In this document: positions 24,626-33,747 of the stretch, in pieces | How the letters are laid out: each line of letters opens with the position of its first letter | Numbering within the stretch: the stretch's first letter is position 1 | Assembly (NCBI RefSeq): GCF_024220175.1 | Contig: NZ_CP098502.1 | Coordinates: forward strand, 2,232,001-2,296,000 | Reading direction: 5' to 3' | Origin: Paraconexibacter antarcticus | Lineage (GTDB): Bacteria > Actinomycetota > Thermoleophilia > Solirubrobacterales > Solirubrobacteraceae | Length of the DNA stretch: 64,000 nucleotides | The notes under the pieces: generated by a model | Databases searched by the model: none | The model's input: the letters and a program-made list of their open reading frames with translations, nothing else | What the model was told of the DNA's origin: nothing | Made by a program: the position numbers and the translations under genes

Positions 24626-24940
24626 AGCTCCTTGCAGTCGACGCTCGCGGGTCGCGCGTCCGTCGGACTCCGCAGTGAACGTCGCGGCTCACGGCTGACG
24701 ACAACGCCGGTCGTGACCGGGCGCCCGAGGTCGCGCGATGCCGTGCTGGTGCGCTGTCCGGGGCCGTGTTCATCGCGGTTGACGGGACACGGCGCGGCTC
24801 CGACGAATCTCGGAGCGATGGCGGGAAGCGCGTGGTCCTTGTTGCGGCGGTCGGCCGTCCGGTGGGAATGTACTGAACGGTGGGGTTCAGGTGATCCGGT
24901 CCGGTTGAGCGTGGCGCGAACGCTTCTCACCGCGATGGGC
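24626..24940. other. 315-base gap with an inverted repeat
   Basis: No gene or RNA is recognisable. CTGAAC at 24873-24878 and GTTCAG at 24885-24890 form a perfect inverted repeat around GGTGGG. It could be a regulator site or the stem of a weak terminator for the LmeA-like gene ending at 24941. Confidence 0.4.
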
Positions 24941-25732
24941 TTATCCGCGGGGTACGCGGGCGGCGAGGGTGACGTGGTAGCCGTCAGAGCGTGGGGTGGT
25001 GCGGATCGACTCGATCGCGATCCGTGGATCGGAGAACAGCGTGAAGGTGAGGAGGTTCCCGAGGAGCGGGAGGGTGGGGCTGGCCACGAGCGCGCCGTCC
25101 TGGGCGGACACGACGGCGTCGATGCCGACCTGGGCGCCGAGGATGTCAGCAGTGGTGCGGACGACGAGGTGGCCGGCCGAGCCCCGACGGGCGTTCATCG
25201 TCAGCTGCGGAGGAAGCGCGTGCTGGAGGTCCTTCGTCGCCAGTGCGGCGGACACGCTGAGCTGCGCGTGATGCAGCCGGGCGCGGACGTGGTGGACGGT
25301 GAGCGGCCCCTCGTGCAGGGTGTCGATCGTGACCTGGGCGTCGTCGACTCGGTGGGCCTGGCTGGCCAGTTCGGTGGCGCGGTCCACGCTGGTGTCGAGC
25401 TTTTCGAGATGGATCTGGACCGTGTCGGCGTGTCCCCAGAGCAGCTCGACGGCCGGGAACGCGCTGACGTGGACGCGCTTGACGACGCCGTCACGGCCGA
25501 GCTGGTGGCGGATAATCGAGGCCGCGAGCGCGGGCAGGACGAACTGTGCGGCAAGCAATACGGCACCAACGACGCCGGGGACCACGACGAGGGTCCGGGG
25601 CCATCGGCGCGGGTCCCGTGGGTTCCGGACCTGGTGGGTTTCGCTGGCGAGGACGGGTGCGTGCGGGCGCGTGCGGGTGGTGGTGTCGTCGACTGCGGCG
25701 CTGGAGGTCGCGGGCGCCGACTCTTCAGCCAC
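24941..25732 (-). CDS. LmeA-like/DUF2993 phospholipid-binding protein
   Basis: The 263-residue protein has a polar N-terminal region, one transmembrane or signal-anchor helix at about 45-68 (TLVVVPGVVGAVLLAAQFVLPALAA), then a beta-rich domain of the DUF2993 type starting IRHQLGRDGVVKRVHVSAFPAVELLWGHAD. Mycobacterial LmeA of this family binds phosphoinositides in the periplasm and supports lipomannan and transport-protein stability. The start overlaps the TetR gene by 8 bases, so the two are coupled. Next to P450 and mce genes, an outside-membrane lipid-binding role is plausible. Confidence 0.75.
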   Translation of the reverse strand: MAEESAPATSSAAVDDTTTRTRPHAPVLASETHQVRNPRDPRRWPRTLVVVPGVVGAVLLAAQFVLPALAASIIRHQLGRDGVVKRVHVSAFPAVELLWGHADTVQIHLEKLDTSVDRATELASQAHRVDDAQVTIDTLHEGPLTVHHVRARLHHAQLSVSAALATKDLQHALPPQLTMNARRGSAGHLVVRTTADILGAQVGIDAVVSAQDGALVASPTLPLLGNLLTFTLFSDPRIAIESIRTTPRSDGYHVTLAARVPRG

Positions 25733-26360
25733 GGCGTTCGAGCGCGGCCTGGAGGTATTGGGCGAGTTGGCGAGGGGCGTCGGCGTCGGTGTCGTCGCGG
25801 CGGAGGCGACGGTCGGCGGCGATCATCAGGCATGCCCCCACGGCGAACATCACCACGAGGCGGGCGGAGAACTCGCCGTGCTCCCACTCGTCGTCGTGTT
25901 CCTCGATGGCGGCGGCAAGGCGATCGATGGCGGGGGATACGTGCGTCTCGTAGAACGGGCGACTGCGGTCGCCCTGGGCGAAGAGCATCACCCCGAGCAT
26001 CGGTGCGAGATCGCTGACGGCGCTGAGCAACTCGCTTAGCAGCTCGGTGAAGAACAGGTCCCGGTTCGCGGCGAGGGCCTCGCCGGCGTGCTCGCCGAGT
26101 TGCAGCAGGCTTTCCACGCGCCGGCTGAGGGGCTCGGCGATCGCGGCCTCGAAGAGCTCCTCCTTGGAGGCGAAGTGGCGGTAGAGGACGGCTTCGTTCA
26201 CGCCGGCCTCGCGGCTGATGTCCTGGATCCGCGCCCCGGCGAACCCGGCGTTGACGAACACGCGTGCGGCCGCCGCGATGATCTGGGCTTTGCGTTCGGG
26301 GGCGGGCATGCGCCGGCGGCCGGCGGCCAGGACGGGTGCGTCGGGATCGCCGGTTGTCAT
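25725..26360 (-). CDS. TetR-family regulator (mce-module paralogue 1)
   Basis: This 211-residue protein has an HTH with AGARIQDISREAGVNEAVLYRHFASKEELFEAAIAEPL. The same pattern occurs in the regulators at 44087 and 55691, so the three are paralogues. The C-terminal domain is helical (LAPMLGVMLFAQGDRSRPFYE), likely with a lipid-like ligand. It follows the P450 gene by 89 bases and overlaps the LmeA-like gene. It is a candidate regulator of the 27884-27904 site between P450 and mce operon 1. Confidence 0.9.
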   Translation of the reverse strand: MTTGDPDAPVLAAGRRRMPAPERKAQIIAAAARVFVNAGFAGARIQDISREAGVNEAVLYRHFASKEELFEAAIAEPLSRRVESLLQLGEHAGEALAANRDLFFTELLSELLSAVSDLAPMLGVMLFAQGDRSRPFYETHVSPAIDRLAAAIEEHDDEWEHGEFSARLVVMFAVGACLMIAADRRLRRDDTDADAPRQLAQYLQAALERRG

Positions 26361-26449
26361 CGTCCCGCGCCGCTCGGCTCGGGAATGCGGTGCGTGTGGT
26401 GGGGTCTCATACGTGGTGCCCGACGGTACTCATCGTGCGTCGCCGGACA

Positions 26450-27826
26450 TCAGGTGACCGCAGCTCGCCGGATGGTGCGGGCGCCGTGCTCGGGGACGAA
26501 GAACACGGTACGCCGACGGATGCGCTCCGGTTCGGGGCTCGCGGGCTCCAGCCGTGCGGTCTCGAGCACTCGCCGGATCACGACCTTCATCTCCAGCGGG
26601 GCGAAGCTCGCACCGAGGCACCGTCGCGTGCCCCCGCCGAAGGGGATCCACTCATAGGTCGAGGGCCGCGTGTCGAGGAAGCGCTCGGGGCGGAAGGCCT
26701 CTGGATCGGGGTATATGTCCTCCCGGCGGTGCACGAGGTGGACGCACGGTGCGACCGTGACACCCGGTTCGAGCACGTGCGGCCCGATCTGCAGCGGCTC
26801 GTGCAGGACACGCGCGACGAACGGGACCACTGGCCGCAGCCGCAGCACCTCGTCGATCACCGCGCCGAGGTAGGCCTCGTCCCCGGTGGCCAGCTCGGCC
26901 ACCAGCTGGTGCTTGACCGCGGGGTGGCGGTGGAGGAGCTCGAACGTCCATGCGAGCGCGGTCGCTGTCGTCTCGTGGCCCGCGACGAGCAACGTCATCA
27001 GCTCGTCGAGGAGCTCGTCGTCGCTGAGGCCCGTCCCGTCCTTCGCGCGCCCCTGGATGAGCATCGAGAGGATGTCGGTCCGCTGCTCCAGGTCGGGCGC
27101 CGCGCGGCGCTCCTCGATCTCGGTGCGCAGCAGGCTGTAGGCCTGTGCGCGCACCCGCTGAAAATCGCCCCAGGCCTTCCACGGGCCGATCTCGCGGCGC
27201 AGGACCGGCACCATCAGCGCGAGGTTGAAGGCGAGGTCGTTCTCCATCATCGCGACGAGCGCGGCGCGGACCTCGTCGTAGCGGCGCCCGTGGCGCAGAC
27301 CGAACACCGCACGCATGATGACCTCGAGCGTGAGGTCGGCCATGGCCTCGCGCATCGCGAAGGGCTCGTCGATCGGCCAAGCGGCGACCGCCGCGTCGAC
27401 CTCCTCGCGCATCACGCCGGTGTAGAGCTCCAGCCGGTCGCCGTGGAAGCGCGGCAGAAGGATGCGGCGGTGGTCCAGGTGGCGGGGCCCGTCGAGGCTG
27501 AGCAGCGACGACACGCCGGCGACCGGTTCGACACTTCGTCGTGCCGCGTCGCCTGCGCGGGCGACGGACGGTCCGGTCTTGAAGACCTGCTCCACGTGCT
27601 CGGGGTCGGCGAGGAAGACGATGCGGCCGGTCGCGAAGCCGAGGATCCGGGCCGAGAACACGTCGCCGTACCGGCGGCGTCCGCGCTCCAGGAAGCCGTC
27701 GATGCTGCGCAGGAACTGCGCGGTCTGGATGGCGGCGGGAGCCGATGATCCGGGCACGCGCGAGCTGCGTCCGAGGGGGGTGGTGCGGGGTGGCTCGACG
27801 GCGGCGGGGGGGCTGATGCTCGACAT
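26450..27826 (-). CDS. Cytochrome P450 (paralogue of 42662-44038)
   Basis: The 458-residue protein has AGHETT (282-287), E326-x-x-R329 and the heme loop FGGGTRRCLG with Cys403. Its length is the same as the P450 at 42662, and they share segments such as YGDVFSxRIxGFxTGR and RPERFL. ATG 27826 is preferred over the longer frame to 28021, which would cross the promoter region and the divergent mce start. It is followed by a TetR gene, the same order as at 42662. Divergence from mce operon 1 suggests co-regulated import and hydroxylation. Confidence 0.92.
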   Translation of the reverse strand: MSSISPPAAVEPPRTTPLGRSSRVPGSSAPAAIQTAQFLRSIDGFLERGRRRYGDVFSARILGFATGRIVFLADPEHVEQVFKTGPSVARAGDAARRSVEPVAGVSSLLSLDGPRHLDHRRILLPRFHGDRLELYTGVMREEVDAAVAAWPIDEPFAMREAMADLTLEVIMRAVFGLRHGRRYDEVRAALVAMMENDLAFNLALMVPVLRREIGPWKAWGDFQRVRAQAYSLLRTEIEERRAAPDLEQRTDILSMLIQGRAKDGTGLSDDELLDELMTLLVAGHETTATALAWTFELLHRHPAVKHQLVAELATGDEAYLGAVIDEVLRLRPVVPFVARVLHEPLQIGPHVLEPGVTVAPCVHLVHRREDIYPDPEAFRPERFLDTRPSTYEWIPFGGGTRRCLGASFAPLEMKVVIRRVLETARLEPASPEPERIRRRTVFFVPEHGARTIRRAAVT

Positions 27827-27863
27827 GGCGACGCGGTGTCCTGACCTCGAATGCGGTTCACAC

Positions 27864-27904
27864 TTGCAATCCCACGCTAACACAAGTAAAGATTGACTTA
27901 CAAT
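27864..27904. promoter_or_regulatory. Divergent promoter/operator of mce operon 1 and P450
   Basis: On the plus strand TTGCAA (27864-27869) and TAAAGA (27887-27892) are spaced by 17 bases, a good -35/-10 pair ending 10 bases before the yrbEA ATG, so the transcript may be leaderless. Overlapping it, 27884-27904 read on the minus strand is ATTGTAA-N8-T-N-ACTT, which also occurs upstream of the paralogous P450 at 42591-42611. It is a likely TetR operator. Confidence 0.65.
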
Positions 27905-28760
27905 GGGTCGAGGAGGAGTGAAGGTCATACGCGGGATCCCGCCCCGGCATGCGGTGGGGACCTCCGGCGTCCCCGCGACGGCGGTGGCGGGCACCGGTCC
28001 GCTCGTCCAGGTCGGTGGCATGGTTCAGCTCGCGCTGCAGGTCGCCGCTCGCAGCGTCCGCCCACCGCTGACCTACGGCCCGGAGCTCGCCGTGCAGGTG
28101 CGCGCGACGGTGCGCGCGGCCGTGCTGCCGGTCATCCTGACCTCGTTCGCGCTGTCGTTCGGGCCGGCGGGGATCCAGGCATCGGCGTTCTTCTCCCTCC
28201 TCGGTGCGATCGATCGGCTCGGCAGCGCCTACGAGCTCATCGTGGTGCGCGAGTTCGCCCCGCTGGTCACGGCGATCATCATGGCCGGGGTCATTGGAAC
28301 GGCGATCTGCGCCGACCTCGGCGCGCGCCAGGTGCGTGATGAGATCTCCGCGCTCCGTGTTCTCGGCATCGACCCGGTGCGCTCCCTCGTTGTGCCGCGC
28401 GTGCTTACGGTGGTCGGCATCGCCGTGTTGCTCGACGTCTTCGCGATCGTCAGCGGCCTGGCGGGGGCACTGCTCGTCGTCGTCCAGAACGGGGCGTCGG
28501 TCTCGGCGTTCTTCACAACGTTTTTCGCGGCCGCAACACCGCTGGAGCTCGCCTCCTCGCTCGTGAAATCGGCCGTCTACGGGGCGGTGATCGCGATCGT
28601 CTGCTGCCACAAAGGGCTGACGACATCGGGCGGCCCGGAGGGCGTCGGCCGATCGGTCAACGAGGCGGTCGTGATCGCCTTCCTGGCGATCGGTGCCATC
28701 GACTACGTGTTCTCCCAAATGCTGCTAGCGACCCATCCGATCCTCTCGGAGCCGCGATGA
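27903..28760 (+). CDS. yrbEA: YrbEA/MlaE-type ABC transporter permease, mce operon 1
   Basis: The 285-residue permease has a MlaE domain from about residue 55: FALSFGPAGIQASAFFSLLGAID, the coupling region ELIVVREFAPLVTAIIMAG, AICADLGARQVRDEISALRVLGIDPV, and about five transmembrane helices. YrbE proteins form the inner-membrane core that works with Mce proteins and an MceG-type ATPase. ATG 27903 lies directly after a promoter. A GTG at 27918 follows an AGGAGG but too closely, and ATG 28020 would remove only the divergent N-terminus. It overlaps yrbEB by four bases. Confidence 0.93.
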   Translation: MGRGGVKVIRGIPPRHAVGTSGVPATAVAGTGPLVQVGGMVQLALQVAARSVRPPLTYGPELAVQVRATVRAAVLPVILTSFALSFGPAGIQASAFFSLLGAIDRLGSAYELIVVREFAPLVTAIIMAGVIGTAICADLGARQVRDEISALRVLGIDPVRSLVVPRVLTVVGIAVLLDVFAIVSGLAGALLVVVQNGASVSAFFTTFFAAATPLELASSLVKSAVYGAVIAIVCCHKGLTTSGGPEGVGRSVNEAVVIAFLAIGAIDYVFSQMLLATHPILSEPR

Positions 28761-29557
28761 GCACCCGCCGAGCAGCATCCCCCGCCGGCAGGGAGACCTC
28801 CTTCGGTGCAGGCGCGTACTTCTTCTGGCGGGTCGTCCGCGGCGGCTTTAGCCGCCGAGCGGTGAGGTACGCCGGCGAGGTGGCGCGGCAGGTCGGCATC
28901 CTCACGACCGGATCGGCCCTGATCGTGCTCGGGTTCGTGTTCGCGCTGGGGCTTGTCGTCGGGATCCAGGGCTCCTACGGGGCGCAGATGGTCGGCACGC
29001 CATCCGCCGCCGGGGCGATCACCGCGATCGCCGACCTTCGCGAGATCGCGCCGTACGCGTTCGGGTACATGATGTCGGCCAAGGTCGGCACCGGCCTGGT
29101 CGCCGAGATCGGGACCCGGCGCATCACGGAGGAGATCGACGCGCTGGAGGTCATGGGGATCGACTCGCTCGTGTACCTCTGCAGCACACGCCTGCTCGCG
29201 TCGTGGATCCTGCTGCCGTTCGTCTACGCCACCGCGATCCTCGTTGCCTTCGCCGGCTCGTTCATCTCGGTCGTCGTGCAGATCGGCAAGGTCTCCGCGG
29301 GCGGGTACCTGGAGCTGTTCTGGAAGTTTCAGAGCCCCGGCGACTATCTCTTCTCCGCGTCCAAGGGCATGGCGATGGCGACGTTCGTCGTGCTCGTCGG
29401 CTGCTACTTCGGCTACACCGCGCGAGGCGGCCCGGTCGAGGTCGGCCGCGCGACCGCCCGCTGCATGCTGATCAGCCTCGTCGGCGTCCATGTCATCGGC
29501 ATCGTCGGCAGCCAGCTCTTCTGGGGCGGCTCGGCCCGGCTCCCGATCGGAGGCTGA
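28757..29557 (+). CDS. yrbEB: YrbEB/MlaE-type permease, mce operon 1
   Basis: The 266-residue second permease subunit has VVGIQGSYGAQMVG, IGTRRITEEIDALEVMGIDSLVYL, a FWKFQSPGDYLF segment and the terminal SQLFWGGSARLPIGG. Start ATG 28757 overlaps the yrbEA stop. The paired YrbEA/YrbEB arrangement suggests a heterodimeric permease. Its C-terminal region is the part preserved in the decayed copy at 8965-9196. Confidence 0.93.
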   Translation: MSTRRAASPAGRETSFGAGAYFFWRVVRGGFSRRAVRYAGEVARQVGILTTGSALIVLGFVFALGLVVGIQGSYGAQMVGTPSAAGAITAIADLREIAPYAFGYMMSAKVGTGLVAEIGTRRITEEIDALEVMGIDSLVYLCSTRLLASWILLPFVYATAILVAFAGSFISVVVQIGKVSAGGYLELFWKFQSPGDYLFSASKGMAMATFVVLVGCYFGYTARGGPVEVGRATARCMLISLVGVHVIGIVGSQLFWGGSARLPIGG

Positions 29558-29564
29558 GGGACGC

Positions 29565-30938
29565 ATGGGCATCGTGATGTTCGCTGGCCGGCGTCGTGAA
29601 CTGAGGAGGTGGCTGCCGCTGCTCGCCGCTGCCGCGGTCGTGATCGGCGCCCTCACCGCGATCGTCCTGCGCGACGCCGGCGGGTACACGCTGCACGCGC
29701 GGTTCGCCGACGCCGGACAGCTTGTGAAGGGCTCCGCCGTCCGGGTCGCGGGGCGTCAGGTCGGAACCATCACCAAGCTCCGCCTGACCGATAGCGGCCA
29801 GGTCGACGCCACGCTGAGCCTGCGCGGTGGCGAGGGACCTCTACCCGCCGGCACCCACGCTGCCGTCCGCGCGACCGGTCAGGCCGGGCTGGCCAACCGC
29901 TACGTCGAGCTTGACCCCGGCCCCGTCGGGGCGGGGCCGCTGCCCGACGGCGCCATATTGACCCTGCGCTGGACGCGCGGCATCGTCGACCTCGACCAGG
30001 TCTTCACGACGCTCGACCCCGCGACCCGCGCGCAGCTACGGGGGCTCATCGGACGCAGCTCGGAGATCTTCGCCGGCTCCGGCGCACGGACGTTCAACAC
30101 GATGCTCCGCCGCCTGAACCCGGCGATGCTCGCGATCACGAACGTCACCGGCGAACTGGGCGCCGATGATCACGCACTGGCGGCTCTGGTCCGCGACTCC
30201 GCCACGGCGGCCGGCGCGCTCGCCCGCCGCAGCGGCGCGCTGGAGGGCTCGGTCGAGCACAGCGCCGCGGCGCTGAACGCGCTGGCCGACCGCCGTGAGG
30301 CGCTCGGCCAAGTGCTCGTGCGCGCCCCGGGAACGCTCACCCGGGCGACACGGACGCTGCGGCACGTCGACACAACGGTCGCGCGGGTCCGTCCGGCGCT
30401 ACGCGATGTCGTGCCCGCCGCAGCCCCGCTGCGCGATGTGCTGCGGCAGCTGGCCGCGACGCTTCCGCGGCTGCGGCCGGTCCTGCGGCAGCTCCGCGGG
30501 CAGCTTCCGGACACCCGCGCGTCGCTGACGGGCCTCGCGCGGCTCGCCGCCCCGGCGGCACAGGCACTCGGCTCCCTGCAGGGCGCGCTCACCGCGTCTG
30601 CACCGATCATCCGGGGGCTGCGGATCTACGGGGCCGACTTCGTGCTCGGCGTCACCAACGGGCTCGCGGGCATCATCACCTCCAACTACAACCGCGTCGG
30701 GCACTACGGACGGCTGAACTTCGTCGAGAACCCCCAGACGCTGCTCGCCGGCATCCCTGCCAGCATCCTCAGCAAGCAGGCGCTCGTCCCCGGGCTGCTG
30801 AGCACCCGGACCGGTGTGACCGCGCTGTGCCCCGGCGGCAACCAGCCACCCGCCCCGGACGGATCGAACCGCGTGGTCGTGGACCGGTCGCTGTGCGACC
30901 CGTCCCAGAGCATCCCGGCCTCGGTGAACGGCGGATGA
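29565..30938 (+). CDS. mceA: MceA-family protein, operon 1
   Basis: The 457-residue protein has an N-terminal membrane anchor (about 13-36), one MCE domain (about 41-115, YTLHARFADAGQLVKGSAVRVAGRQVG), a long helical needle region and a conserved C-terminal block: FVLGVTNGLAGIITSNYNRVGHYGRLNF, two Cys (LCPGG...SLCDP) and the tail IPASVN. In mycobacterial Mce systems the six Mce proteins form a tube that carries lipids across the cell envelope. I chose ATG 29565, 7 bases after yrbEB with an AGG-type site; the longer frame is antisense-free but overlaps yrbEB. Confidence 0.92.
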   Translation: MGIVMFAGRRRELRRWLPLLAAAAVVIGALTAIVLRDAGGYTLHARFADAGQLVKGSAVRVAGRQVGTITKLRLTDSGQVDATLSLRGGEGPLPAGTHAAVRATGQAGLANRYVELDPGPVGAGPLPDGAILTLRWTRGIVDLDQVFTTLDPATRAQLRGLIGRSSEIFAGSGARTFNTMLRRLNPAMLAITNVTGELGADDHALAALVRDSATAAGALARRSGALEGSVEHSAAALNALADRREALGQVLVRAPGTLTRATRTLRHVDTTVARVRPALRDVVPAAAPLRDVLRQLAATLPRLRPVLRQLRGQLPDTRASLTGLARLAAPAAQALGSLQGALTASAPIIRGLRIYGADFVLGVTNGLAGIITSNYNRVGHYGRLNFVENPQTLLAGIPASILSKQALVPGLLSTRTGVTALCPGGNQPPAPDGSNRVVVDRSLCDPSQSIPASVNGG

Positions 30939-32311
30939 GGCGCCGACCGGCCATCGGCGCCGCGCTCGCGGTCGCGGTGCTCGGCGCGTTGCTGCTCGCC
31001 TGGGGAGGGGGCAGCAGCGGCTCGAGCTACCGCGTCGACGCGGTCTTCGACACCGCCAAGGGGCTTGTGCCCGGGCAGACGGTGAAGATCGCCGGCGCCC
31101 GCGTCGGGCACGTCGTCGGCGTGCAGCTCGTCCCGGGACCGGCCGCGAAGATCCAGCTGAAGATCCCCGGCCGGTATGGGCCGTTCTCCGTCGACGCGCA
31201 CTGCCGGATCCTGCCGGAGGGACTGATCAGCGAGAACTACGTCGAGTGCGACCCGGGGCGCTCCCGCGTGCACCTTCCCGCCGCAGCAGACGGGGTCCCG
31301 ACGGTGCCCCGCGCGCACACCACCGTCCCGGTCACGCTGCAGAACGTCATCGACGTGTTCGCGGCGCCGACGAGCGAGCGGCTGCGCATCGTGCTCAACG
31401 AGCTCGGGATCGCCACGGCCGGGCGTGGCCGCGAACTCAACGCGGTGCTGCGGCGCGCCAACCCGTCGCTCACCCAGGCTCGCGCGCTGACCGCAATCCT
31501 CGACCGCCAGAACCGCACGATCGGCGATGCCGTGGACCAGACCGACCGGGTGCTCGGCGCGCTCGCCGGCGACCGCCGCGCGGTGCGGACGTTCGTCGGC
31601 CGCGCCGCCGACCTCAGCGACACCCTGGCCCCGGCCAGCCATGGGATCGCCGCGACCGTCCGGGGCCTTCCGCAGGCGCTCGCGAGCACCGACGCGACGC
31701 TCGGCCAGGTGCGGCGGCTCACCACGCACGCAACGCCGCTCCTGCACGATGTCCGTGTCGCCGCGCCCGCGCTCGGCACGACCGCAAGAGTGCTCGGGGC
31801 CTTCTCGCGCCGTGGCGGGCCGGCGGTCGACGCGCTGGCCCAGGCCGCCAGCACCGGCCGCCGCACGCTGCCGCCCGCCTCCCGGCTCGTCGGCGCGCTG
31901 CGGCGACTGGCCCGGGCGGCGCAGCCGGTCGCACCGCAGTTGCGCGACCTCCTCGTGAGTCTGCGAAACACCGGCGGGATCGAGGGAGTCCTGAACCTCG
32001 GATACACCCTGGCGTCGATGTCCTCCGGGTACGACGCCGTCTCGCACATGGCGGGCGTCTACATCGGCGTCGCGCCGGGCTGCATCGTCGCGAACCTCCT
32101 GAACACCGCGCTGCCGCCCGGCTGCGATCACCGCTTCGGCGCCCCGGGCCACGGCACCGTCCCCGTCAACGCCCCCGGCGCCGGGCCGCAGGACCAGTTC
32201 GACACGGTCCTCAGCGGCGCCCGCGCCAACCCGGCCGCCCGCCGCGCGCTTCCGAGTGCGCCGGCCAGCCGCCGCACCGCCTCCGCCCTCCTGGACTTCC
32301 TGCTTCGATGA
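30935..32311 (+). CDS. mceB: MceB-family protein, operon 1
   Basis: The 458-residue protein has an anchor helix at about 5-22 and an MCE domain starting YRVDAVFDTAKGLVPGQTVKIAG. Inside the domain lies a Cys-bounded insert, C90-RILPEGLISENYVE-C105, found in all three MceB proteins here. After the helical region comes a GCIVANLL...PGCD pair and a short C-terminal helix SALLDFLLR, again conserved in the paralogues. ATG 30935 overlaps the mceA stop as ATGA. Confidence 0.92.
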   Translation: MRRRPAIGAALAVAVLGALLLAWGGGSSGSSYRVDAVFDTAKGLVPGQTVKIAGARVGHVVGVQLVPGPAAKIQLKIPGRYGPFSVDAHCRILPEGLISENYVECDPGRSRVHLPAAADGVPTVPRAHTTVPVTLQNVIDVFAAPTSERLRIVLNELGIATAGRGRELNAVLRRANPSLTQARALTAILDRQNRTIGDAVDQTDRVLGALAGDRRAVRTFVGRAADLSDTLAPASHGIAATVRGLPQALASTDATLGQVRRLTTHATPLLHDVRVAAPALGTTARVLGAFSRRGGPAVDALAQAASTGRRTLPPASRLVGALRRLARAAQPVAPQLRDLLVSLRNTGGIEGVLNLGYTLASMSSGYDAVSHMAGVYIGVAPGCIVANLLNTALPPGCDHRFGAPGHGTVPVNAPGAGPQDQFDTVLSGARANPAARRALPSAPASRRTASALLDFLLR

Positions 32312-33747
32312 CCTCCCGCCACCACCGCACCGCCGCCCGTGAGCGCCGGCTGCTGCCACTGCTCGGCGGCACGACGCTCCTCGCCGTCGCCCTGCTGGTG
32401 CTCGTGGCCTTCCGGGCCAACAGCGGGCTGCCGTTCGCCTCAGGCTATGAGGTCACCGTCGAGGTCCCCGACGCCCAGCGCCTGGTCGCCAACGACGCGG
32501 TGCGCATCGCGGGGATCCGGGTCGGCCGCGTTGCCGCCGTCACCGCCGTGGCCCGACCCGGCGCCTCCCCGCGGGCCCGCATCCGGCTGCGGCTGCAGCC
32601 CGATGTCGGGCCGCTGCCCGTCGACACCGCCGTGCGCCTGCGGCAGGCGTCGGTCCTCGGCGCCAGCTACGTCGCCGTGACCCCGGGGACGTCCAGGCGC
32701 ACGGTGCCCGACGGCGGCCGCCTGGCGGCCGCACGCGCAACGGGCTCGGTGCAGCTCACCGACCTGCTCGACGTGTTCGACCGCCAGACGGCGGCGAGCA
32801 TCACCCGCACGAGCAGGCAGTCGGCCGCCGGGCTGGCCGGCCGCGGCTTCCCGCTGGGGGCGACCATCGGCCATCTGGGGCCGACGCTCGGCAGCCTGTC
32901 GCGCGTTTCCGCCGCACTGGCGGCACCCGCGACCCGCCTGGAGCCGCTGATCGGGTCCTACCGCACGCTGATGCGCGAGGTCAGCGGAGTGCGCGGCGAG
33001 CTGACCGGCCTGCTGGAGGGCGGTGGCACGACCTTCGGGACGCTTGCCGGTGAGCCGCGGTCGCTGCGGCGCCTCTTCGACGTGGCGCCGTCCACCGAGC
33101 TCGCGGTGAGCTCGAACTTCGCCCGCCTGGGCCCGACCCTGACGAGCCTGAACCGCACCGTGTCGATCCTGCGGCCGGCCGGCCCGCTCCTGCAACCCTC
33201 GCTGCAGGAGACCGGCCGGGCGCTGGGCGCCGGCCTGCCGCTCCTGCAGCGCCTGCCCGCCACCGCCCGCCGCCTGCGCGCGACCTTGGCCACGCTGCGC
33301 CGCCTCGCGCTGCGTCCGTCAGCAGCCGGGAGCCTTCGCCGGGGCGCAGACGTGGCCGCGGCGCTCGGCACGACCCTGGACGTCCTGACCCCGGCCCAGG
33401 TGACGTGCAACGTGATCAGCCTGTGGGGCGAGAACTTCGCCAACGGCTTCGGGTCACTCGGCTTCAACGACGGCCCGAGCGCGGCATCGGTCTTCCTCAC
33501 CCACCTCGGCGCGTCCAATGAGATGCTCCAGAACGCCAAGCCCTCACCGAACGTCGCGATCAACAACAACCCGCACGAGACCAGCGATGAGTGCGAATCC
33601 GGCAACGAGCCCTACCAGGGACGGCAGGCCATCGGCAACCCGGCCGGGCTGCAGTCGACTGCCACGCGCCGGACCCGGCCGCCGGCCGGGACGCTGGAGC
33701 GGGCGCGCTCGGTCGGGCTCATCACCCCAGACGAGGTGACCCCATGA
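32308..33747 (+). CDS. mceC: MceC-family protein, operon 1
   Basis: The 479-residue protein has an anchor at about 15-36, an MCE domain (YEVTVEVPDAQRLVANDAVRIAGIRVG), a LTDLLDVFDR linker, a helical needle, and a C-terminal region with Cys367 in CNVISLWGENF and ECESGNEPY. It keeps the PSPNVAINNNPHE turn found in its paralogues. ATG 32308 overlaps the mceB stop. The C-terminus (TPDEVTP) is short and polar. Confidence 0.92.
   Translation: MTSRHHRTAARERRLLPLLGGTTLLAVALLVLVAFRANSGLPFASGYEVTVEVPDAQRLVANDAVRIAGIRVGRVAAVTAVARPGASPRARIRLRLQPDVGPLPVDTAVRLRQASVLGASYVAVTPGTSRRTVPDGGRLAAARATGSVQLTDLLDVFDRQTAASITRTSRQSAAGLAGRGFPLGATIGHLGPTLGSLSRVSAALAAPATRLEPLIGSYRTLMREVSGVRGELTGLLEGGGTTFGTLAGEPRSLRRLFDVAPSTELAVSSNFARLGPTLTSLNRTVSILRPAGPLLQPSLQETGRALGAGLPLLQRLPATARRLRATLATLRRLALRPSAAGSLRRGADVAAALGTTLDVLTPAQVTCNVISLWGENFANGFGSLGFNDGPSAASVFLTHLGASNEMLQNAKPSPNVAINNNPHETSDECESGNEPYQGRQAIGNPAGLQSTATRRTRPPAGTLERARSVGLITPDEVTP

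Noticed and set aside
30827-30934. Longer N-terminus for MceB of operon 1
   Set aside because: It would lie inside mceA; ATG 30935 gives the ATGA overlap seen at the other junctions and a proper anchor helix.
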